Shown: positions 57,601-64,000 of the stretch, one piece after another
Position numbering within the stretch: the first letter of the stretch is position 1
How the letters are laid out: each line of letters opens with the position of its first letter
Assembly: GCA_033807775.1 (NCBI GenBank)
Contig: CM066327.1
Coordinates: forward strand, 90,480,295-90,544,294
Direction: 5' to 3'
Source: Saussurea involucrata
Taxonomy: Eukaryota > Streptophyta > Magnoliopsida > Asterales > Asteraceae
Length of the DNA stretch: 64,000 nucleotides
Translations under genes and position numbers: made by a program
Notes under the pieces: generated by a model
What the model was told of the DNA's origin: nothing
Databases searched by the model: none
Seen by the model: only the letters and a program-made list of their open reading frames with translations

Positions 57601-60042
57601 TTGAACCTAGCCACGAAAAAAGACCATTTTCCTTTGCCTTTTATAGACCAAATGCTAGATCGATTGGGCGGAAAAGAATTTTATTGCTTTTTGGATGGAT
57701 ACTCGGGCTATAATCAAATTCACATAGCTCCCGAGGATCAAGAAAAAACAACTTTCACGTGTCCTTTCGGAACTTTTGCTTTTTGGCGAATGCCATTTGG
57801 GTTGTGCAATGCTCCCGCGACTTTTCAACGTTGCATGATGTCTATTTTTTCGGACATGATTGAGGATACCATGGAAGTTTTCATGGATGATTTTTCGGTA
57901 ATTGGGACATCGTTTGATAATTGTCTTGATAACTTGAGAAAAAGTTTAGAAAGATGTGAAACGCACGATTTAATCTTAAATTGGGAAAAATGTCATTTTA
58001 TGGTTCAAGAGGGAATTGTGTTGGGTCATATGGTTTCTAAACAAGGTTTGGAAGTTGATAAGGCTAAATTAGAAGTAATAATGCAATTACCCGAACCTAC
58101 TTCGGTTAAAGGCATTAGAAGTTTTTTGGGACATGCGGGATTTTACCGACGCTTTATAAAAGATTTTTCTAAAATTGCAAAACCGTTGTGTAATTTACTG
58201 CATGTTGACCAAACCTTTAATTTTACTTCCGAATGCAAAACGGCTTTTTCAACAATTAAAGAAGCTCTTGTCTCTGCACCTATTGTAATAGCACCGGATT
58301 GGACAAAACCTTTCGAGGTAATGTGCGATGCTAGTGATTGGGCGGTAGGTGCCGTTTTGGGACAAAACAAAGAAAAGATTTTTCACCCCATTTACTACGC
58401 AAGTAAAACTCTTATCGAAGCTCAAATAAATTATACAACAACCGAGAAAGAGTTACTTGCCGTAGTATTTGCTTTTGACCGTTTTCGTTCTTATTTGATC
58501 GGCACAAAAGTCGTTGTTCATACGGACCACTCCGCTATCAAGTATCTTTTTAACAAAACCGACGCTAAGCCAAGGCTTATCCGTTGGGTTCTTCTTTTAC
58601 AAGAATTTGACATTGAGATAGTTGATAGAAATGGAATTAATAACCAAGTTGCCGATCATCTTTCGAGAGTTGAAATGAACGTGTCAAGTGGGGGAAAACA
58701 TGAAATCAAAGAAGTTTTTCCGGATGAACGTATTTTAGCCATACAACATGTTGAAAAGGAATTGCCGTGGTATGCCGATATTGCAAATTACCTTGCAAGT
58801 GGAATTCGGCCATACCACATGAACTCGCAAAAGTTTAAAAAGTTTCTTCATGATTGTAAACAATATTTTTGGGATGATCCTTTTTTGTATAAATTAGGAT
58901 CGGATCAAATTTTGAGGAAATGCGTTCCGGATTTTGAAATAAAAAGTATTTTGCGGGATTGTCACGCTTCACCTTACGGGGGGCCATTTTGGTGGTCAAC
59001 GAACGGCCGCAAAAATTCTTCAATGTGGTTTCTTTTGGCCGTCAATTTTTAAAGATTCATTTGAGTTCGTAAAGAGTTGTGACGAATGCCAAAGGACCGG
59101 GAATTTGTCCCAACGAAACGAGATGCCCTTAAATAATATTTTGGAAGTCGAACTTTTTGATGTTTGGGGCATCGACTTTATGGGACCATTTCCTATGTCC
59201 TTTAATAATCAGTATATTTTGGTGGCGGTAGATTATGTTTCAAAATGGATAGAAGCCATTGCGTGTCCAAGAAATGATGCTAAAACTGTGATTAACTTTT
59301 TGCATAAAAACATCTTTGTTCGTTTTGGAACACCTCGCGCTTTAATTAGTGACGAGGGAACTCATTTTGTCAACAAGATGTTAAGCACAGTTTTGAGCAA
59401 ATACAACATCCATCATAAGGTATCAACGGCTTACCACCCGCAAACAAACGGGCTTGCCAAACTTTCAAATTGGGAAATAAAATCGATTTTGGAAAAAGTG
59501 GTAAAACCCGATAGAAAGGATTGGTCCCTTAAGTTGGATGACGCGCTTTGGGCTTATAGAACAGCTTTTAAAACGCCACTAGGATTGTCACCATATAAAC
59601 TGGTTTTCGGCAAAGCATGTCATTTACCCTTGGAACTTGAGTACAAAGCATTTTGGGCCGTGAAAGAATTAAACCTCAATGAAGAAGTGGTCGGAAAGAA
59701 GAGAAAACTCCAACTAAACGAGTTAGAGGAAATACGCCATCATGCCTACGAGAACGCCAAACTTTATAAAGAAAAGACAAAAGTATGGCATGATCGGCGT
59801 ATTAACAAAAGAAATTTTGAGAAAAATCAACAAGTACTCCTTTTTAACTCTCGGTTGAAGTTGTTTCCCGGAAAGTTAAAATCGAAGTTGGTCGGGGCCA
59901 TTTACCATTGCGGATGTCGGTAAGTTTGGAACAGTCGATTTAATTAACCCACAAGACGGAAGCATTTTCAGGGTTAACGGTCACCGGGTCAAGCACTTTA
60001 TTCCAAATGAAGTGCCCATACCCACGGGTAACAACGAATAAT
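54620..60042 (+). pseudogene. gag-pol: Athila-B gag-pol
   Basis: ATG 54620 opens 953 codons without a stop: capsid domain (about residues 95-235), zinc knuckle CAFCGESHNYDNC (about 321-333), a GFETQLGQFATELKNR block, protease with CDLGAS (Asp about 662) and the start of RT. A TAG at 57479 replaces the Trp codon of the WVSP motif, and a single-base indel near 57510 shifts frame. RT and RNase H continue from 57586 (FMDD at residues 99-102 of that segment). A frameshift near 58980 hits the integrase zinc region. The integrase core from 59105 has Asp24 and Asp83, but the expected catalytic Glu is Lys119 (GLAKLSN versus GLAELSN in Athila-A). A last frameshift lies near 59900. Not autonomous now. 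Confidence 0.94.
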
Positions 60043-60592
60043 CTGTGACGAGTACCACCTTGTACATAGTGTAAATATTGTTTCTTAGCTGTTGTGTTAT
60101 TTTATTTTTCTGAATCAAAAGTGCCGGTCTGCCCGCTGTGGACAAGCAGTGCCCACAGTCCTTCTAATCTCGAACAGATAAGTTTGGAGGGGGAGAAATG
60201 TAATTTTCTGGTTAAGTTGGGGCTGGTTTTTAAGAAAACAAAAGATGGGTGTGCATGCAGTAATTTGCACTTCACATGGTACAGCAAGTACTCCCCTTTT
60301 AGACCTATAGAATTTTTTTAAGGATTTGGTTGTACTTGGTTTGGCTTGCATCACCTCAAAACCAGCTATAAATGGCAGACCAAGGACTTTACAATCATGA
60401 AAAATCTCTAATCAAGGGTCAAGCCAAGTCCATGTGGGTTGTTCATTAATTTTGTTTTAAATCGTGTGGATAGGAGGCGTTGAATAAATTAGAACACATT
60501 CACTTCTTTCCTTTTTGAAGTCGCCTTCCTCAAAACCACAAAACCCAGCAAGAACCCCAAAAGTTTCTTTTTTTCAAACTCCTCCTCCAACA
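60043..60592 (+). other. Athila-B pol-ORF3 spacer with purine tract and TATA box
   Basis: A purine tract AAGTTTGGAGGGGGAGAAATG lies just downstream of pol, around 60180-60200, and could serve as an internal plus-strand primer. TATAAA at 60367-60372 is about 220 nt before the ORF3 ATG. One CCCGCTGTGG-type word occurs at about 60131. Confidence 0.5.
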
Positions 60593-60757
60593 ATGGCTAG
60601 AAAGAAAGTTCCAGCTCACATACCGGGACGGCCGACGAGGCAATCCCTCTGTCGCGCCACCGCCGCCACCACGTCAGGACCACCGTCGCCGCCGACCATC
60701 GTGCACACCGCCTATGAGCTCCTCCTCGCCATCTCCGCCGATGCCGTCACACACACT
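60593..60757 (+). pseudogene. Athila-B ORF3, N-terminal fragment
   Basis: ATG 60593 opens MARKKVPAHIPG, similar in start and basic character to Athila-A ORF3 (MARSKRL). The next 55 codons are Ala/Thr/Pro-rich. Athila-C begins at 60758, supplying a stop at once. The rest of the gene should reappear to the right of the window. Confidence 0.6.
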
Positions 60758-62146
60758 TGATAGCTAAATATCGTGTATCCAAAATATGGGCACAATAATT
60801 CCACAATGAAGGCACAAGTATATACCGACAATGGGATCGCTACAAGTAATAAAGTGGTAAATATACCGAGATCGTATCCACAGGGATTGGACTTCAAAGT
60901 TTCGAGTCCTAAGTCGAGAATACACCGATTTCAATGAAAATATTGTTGGTTGGTTTGGAAAATGATTAAACTCTAGAATAATAATAAAAAATGGGTATGG
61001 ATGTGAGTTCCCTTGAGATTTTTGTAGTAACAAGATGGTTAGTTGCTTTATAGCACCAAAAGTTCATAAAAAGCCCGATCTCTCGAAATGCATGCGATTT
61101 ATAAACCGGTCCTACAAAGTTTCCATAAAGTGTCCATTGTTACCGACTCTCGATCTTGCCGATTTAATTAAGTTTGACTCTAAACGTCAAGTTCTACCAA
61201 TATGGAGATTTACACCCAAATCTCTTTGTGATATAAATCTCGACCGGCGTTTGAACCTTAGTAAATCATACAAAACCCGCCTCTCGACGTGGTTATCAAA
61301 GACTCTCTCAAATCTTTGTGCATCACTTAAGCCGTATTTCGAATCCGCCCCTCTCGAGGTCTAAGATCTAATATTAACACATCAAAGTGATCGGCTTATC
61401 CGCGTTGAGTTTAAGTCTCGACTCAAGTGACCAATCTCGAGAGTTAGTAACAAATAGCCACACCCAAGTGTTGCCTACTAGTCTCAAGTTTGTTCACACC
61501 CACACCCAATGGTGCTTAGCTAATAATTAAAGTAAAAGACATAATGTAAGAAATGAAATACTTGTTAACTACTTGCATTAAGATAAAAATAAACTACAAA
61601 CTTAGACGGAAAGTAAATGCGGAAATTAAATGCAAGAAAGTTAAAGACAATAAATTAAACTACAACTAAGATAACAAAATGCAAGCTAAAGATTAACTTC
61701 TACATTTTATTTGGAGCTCCTTTGCAAGTGACCCAAGCTCCTTCTTTTATAACCCCAAGAATGGGTATTACCCAATGGACAAAGTTCACATTATCCAAAG
61801 GGTAATACCAAAACCACCTTCTAGAGCCCATGGTTTTGCTGAGTTTTTCTGCACTAGAATGTCAGCTCTTAGATGCTCTCCTTTGTCCAGTTAATCGCTT
61901 TATCTGCTGGTCCGAAGCAAAATCCGCTCGTGCCCACAGTGGGCACACTGTGCCCACAGTGGGCATCGCTGCACAACATAAAACCCCAAATATTGATGCA
62001 AATAACCATAAAACGTCCTCAACAACTCCAAATAAAAATAAATTAACAAAATGAAAAACACGAACACATAAACATAAAACACAACTAAAACGGAAGAAAA
62101 ACTCACACAAATGATGTGTAAATAACGCTCAAAATGAGAGTTATCA
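60758..62146 (-). repeat. Athila-C 3' LTR, inverted near-copy of the Athila-B LTR
   Basis: It starts TGATAGCTAA and ends GAGTTATCA on the plus strand. It has the same length as 53126-54514 and only a handful of substitutions. CCCCCAAACTTAACTTG abuts its right end, the complement of a polypurine tract, so this is the 3' LTR. Confidence 0.95.
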
Positions 62147-63103
62147 CACCCCCAAACTTAACTTGTTACTTGTCCCCAAGTAACGAAAATGACAAATATA
62201 AAAACAACTGAAGATTCAAAATACGCAAAAAGACTAAGTATCACAACTAGAATCTTCAATTTTTCTCTTTTTTTTGTTTTTATTTTTTTTATTTTGCATC
62301 TTAAATCCCTTGATTGAAAATATCCATAGTTTTTCGTAATTTTTCCACTTCGTCCTTTTTTATTGCACTTTGATTTCCATAGGCTAAGCTATAATTCACC
62401 TATCTTATGATAATTGACTTTGAAAACTTAGATCCACAGGACTTTGAAGGGTTAGTGTTTGTGGCTAAAAAAAAATTCCCCCCCAAACTTGGACTAAACT
62501 ACAAAAGGAATTTGGATATATATTTGTCGCTTTTTCCTTTGAGTTCTATTTCAATCACAAAAACCCAAGCTTTTTCATTTTTCATTTTTTCTACGAGCTT
62601 TTTGGGTTATGTCTTTCCTTCCGATTTTTCGAAGGTGGTCTTCCAATTTTTCGAAGACTTTTATTTATTCTTTTTTTCGGATCCTAAAAATAATGATCAA
62701 GCAATTTCCCCATCCCCAAACTTAAAGATGGACAATGTCCGCATTGGCTTTGTAATCGGCTCGGTTGTGGGAACGAAGGGAAAAGTGTTTCGGCCAAGTG
62801 TTTAGAAAGAAAGGCCCATGTCATTTCTAGAGTTTGAAAGTTTAATCAATTTGTATACCGGGGAATTAGTTGCTTAGTTCTAGAAATCTGCGAGTGGTGA
62901 AAAAAATTATTCAAACTATGAAACTTAAAATCTAAGGATATAAGATGCATGATATTTTTTTTTCTTTTTTTTTGATTTTTTTTTTGATCCAAAAAACTCA
63001 TGATACTAGTCGAAAATGAAGAGACTCAAATCACACACAAAAAAGTGTAAAATAAAAGACACAAAATTGGAGTTGAGAGTAAGAAGATAAGTTTGCATCA
63101 AAG
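62147..63103 (-). other. Athila-C 3' noncoding region with three purine tracts
   Basis: CCCCAAACTT occurs beside the LTR (62150), near 62480 and near 62714, each the complement of AAGTTTGGGG. Long T runs (62262-62296, 62957-62995) are present. A 132-codon plus-strand frame (62407-62805) is composed of Phe/Leu/Ser and lacks recognisable motifs, so it is not called. Confidence 0.6.
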
Positions 63104-63922
63104 TTATGTAGGATGTGGTTCACCACCCCACATGTGCATCTTCAAAAAGTGAAGTGGTTTCAAGATAATAGACACCTCCACCATACCAAAGTTTCTTCCA
63201 ACAATCCCACCACCCAAAGAACACGATCTAGGCAAAATCCCCGAGCTCTTGATCACATAAATCCTCCCAACGGTCCATGGCATGATCCCGGTAGGAGCAT
63301 TGTGGTCACAAAAAGAAGGCTGCACAATATGAGCAAAAATAATTAAGTTAGGAACTTTAGCATCTTGAAGCACCTCTTTACTATTAGGAAGTAAAGAAGG
63401 CTTGCTCTTGTGCTTGAAATTTGCCTCAAAAATCTCCAACTCTTTCTCAACATCACTCTCATCCTTACCAACACATTTTGATTTTTCATTATCACTTGGT
63501 AAGGAACCTTGACTTTGATTTTTCAACTCGTCGACTAGTTGTCCCATCTTAGTATTTAAGGCTTCAAAAGAGGATGTGAAATTTCCCAAAAATGTTGTAA
63601 AATTTTCTGTTAAGCTTGGGGAAAAAGTTTCAAAAGAGTGAGAAGGTTCGGGTTGTTCAAAAACATTCCCGGGTGCGTTGTTGGAAACAAAGGAGGTAAA
63701 TCTATGGTGAGGATCACTCCCTTGAAAATCACAAAAATCATCAAAATTCCCCTCCCATGATTGGTCAAATGTATTTATAAACGTGTCATTCCAATCTTGA
63801 CGGGGAGGTGAAAATGAAGTGTAGGTATCATCATCTTGAATATTTTGTAAAAAATTAGGATGTTGTTCCCATGAATAATTGGAAAAATTAAAATACGGGG
63901 CATCCCAACTAAAACCTTCCAT
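63104..63922 (-). CDS. Athila-C gag-derived ORF of unknown function
   Basis: Open for 272 codons from ATG 63922 (MEGFSWDAPYF). The N-terminal half is rich in Asp, Phe, Ser and Trp, with no known domain. Residues around 125-150 (LNTKMGQLVDELKNQSQGS) align with the Gag C-terminal block of Athila-B (FETQLGQFATELKNRPQGS), followed by SDNEKSK versus SDTENPK. The Cys/His content after this does not form a clear zinc knuckle. Its survival as an open frame, while larger elements decayed, hints at recent origin or use, for example in RNA packaging with helper Gag. Translation is not shown. Confidence 0.6.
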   Translation of the reverse strand: MEGFSWDAPYFNFSNYSWEQHPNFLQNIQDDDTYTSFSPPRQDWNDTFINTFDQSWEGNFDDFCDFQGSDPHHRFTSFVSNNAPGNVFEQPEPSHSFETFSPSLTENFTTFLGNFTSSFEALNTKMGQLVDELKNQSQGSLPSDNEKSKCVGKDESDVEKELEIFEANFKHKSKPSLLPNSKEVLQDAKVPNLIIFAHIVQPSFCDHNAPTGIMPWTVGRIYVIKSSGILPRSCSLGGGIVGRNFGMVEVSIILKPLHFLKMHMWGGEPHPT

Positions 63923-63987
63923 TTTGGTGGAAGAAAAACCAATGAAAAACTCAACTTATAACTCAAGAAACCTTGGAAATACGCCAA

Positions 63988-64000
63988 TCCCCGGCAACGG
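63988..64000 (-). other. Athila-C primer-binding site, cut by window edge
   Basis: The plus strand ends TCCCCGGCAACGG, the start of the Asp-tRNA 3' end seen in full at 13432-13449. It marks the 5' end of the internal region, so the 5' LTR should begin a few bases beyond position 64000. Confidence 0.9.

Larger units (their letters stand above)
53126..60757 (+). mobile_element. Athila-B: Ty3/gypsy Athila-type element, 3' end outside window
   Basis: This plus-strand element inserted in the copia-C leader (left flank GCAAG, to be matched right of the window). Present are the 5' LTR, Asp primer site, gag-pol with two main frameshifts, a spacer and the start of ORF3, where Athila-C is inserted. 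Its coding sequence is about as preserved as that of Athila-A, while its LTR is almost identical to that of Athila-C. Confidence 0.9.
60758..64000 (-). mobile_element. Athila-C: short, probably non-autonomous Athila derivative
   Basis: A minus-strand element with its 3' LTR at 60758-62146, then about 1.85 kb of internal sequence ending in an Asp primer site at the window edge. There is no room for protease, RT or integrase. The one credible ORF is gag-derived. The left flank ACACT should recur after its 5' LTR beyond the window. Proteins from Athila-B relatives sharing the LTR could mobilise it. Confidence 0.85.

Noticed and set aside
62407..62805. 132-codon plus-strand frame in Athila-C
   Set aside because: Phe/Leu/Ser-rich low complexity, opposite to the element and within its 3' noncoding region.

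Overview
This window is repeat-rich plant nuclear DNA, and I see no host gene in it. Almost all of it is LTR retrotransposons inserted into one another. Three are Ty1/copia elements of the Sirevirus (SIRE/Maximus) type, called here copia-A, B and C. Three are Ty3/gypsy Athila-type elements (Athila-A, B, C; Asp-tRNA primer sites, FMDD reverse transcriptase), and one is a Ty3/gypsy Tekay/Del chromovirus (initiator-Met-like primer site, C-terminal chromodomain). These lineages point to a seed plant, most likely a eudicot. The extra-ORF type in the copia elements is one I associate with Asteraceae annotations, but the species cannot be fixed from the sequence.

Layout. Positions 1-915 are older flank: a 23-bp minisatellite, a probable hAT-like end and a T-rich tandem repeat. 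Copia-A (+) starts at about 916 and is the outermost host. It has been split three times. (1) Athila-A (-, 2880-15020, TSD GTACA) sits in its gag. (2) Copia-B (-, 16886-about 32370) sits between its gag and pol; copia-B lacks its 5' half through a deletion and itself carries the Tekay element (-, 17234-26505, TSD CCTCT) inside its 3' LTR. (3) Copia-C (-, 40364 to beyond the window) sits in its ORF3. Copia-C is split near its gag start by Athila-B (+, from 53126), which is split in its own ORF3 by Athila-C (-, 60758 to beyond the window). The deepest chain is copia-A > copia-C > Athila-B > Athila-C.

Coding capacity. Every autonomous element has stops, frameshifts or lost catalytic residues, so all are annotated as pseudogenes. 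The architectures are still clear: gag, protease, integrase, RT and RNase H in the copias; gag, protease, RT, RNase H and integrase in the gypsies. In the Sireviruses and Athilas there is also a separate third ORF (ORF3) downstream of pol. Athila-C is a short element (internal region about 1.85 kb) with one gag-derived ORF. It shares nearly identical LTRs with Athila-B, which looks like an autonomous/non-autonomous pair.

Most interesting signal. Each family carries its own short palindromic DNA word at far more than chance frequency: ACAGAG-n-CTCTGT in copia-A, CCCAC-n-GTGGG in the Athilas, TCAGCG..CGCTGA in copia-B, TCCGGA in copia-C, and CTCGGT-CCC-ACCGAG (three copies per LTR) in Tekay. 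In copia-A and Athila-A the word spreads through noncoding DNA and through gag, pol and ORF3 codons. Elements with dispersed words also encode ORF3, a basic, coiled-coil, NLS-bearing protein with no visible membrane anchor. In copia-B and copia-C, ORF3 appears to have its own TATA box and a 5'-UTR intron. I propose, as inference only, that ORF3 is a nuclear DNA-binding factor paired with a family-specific palindrome.
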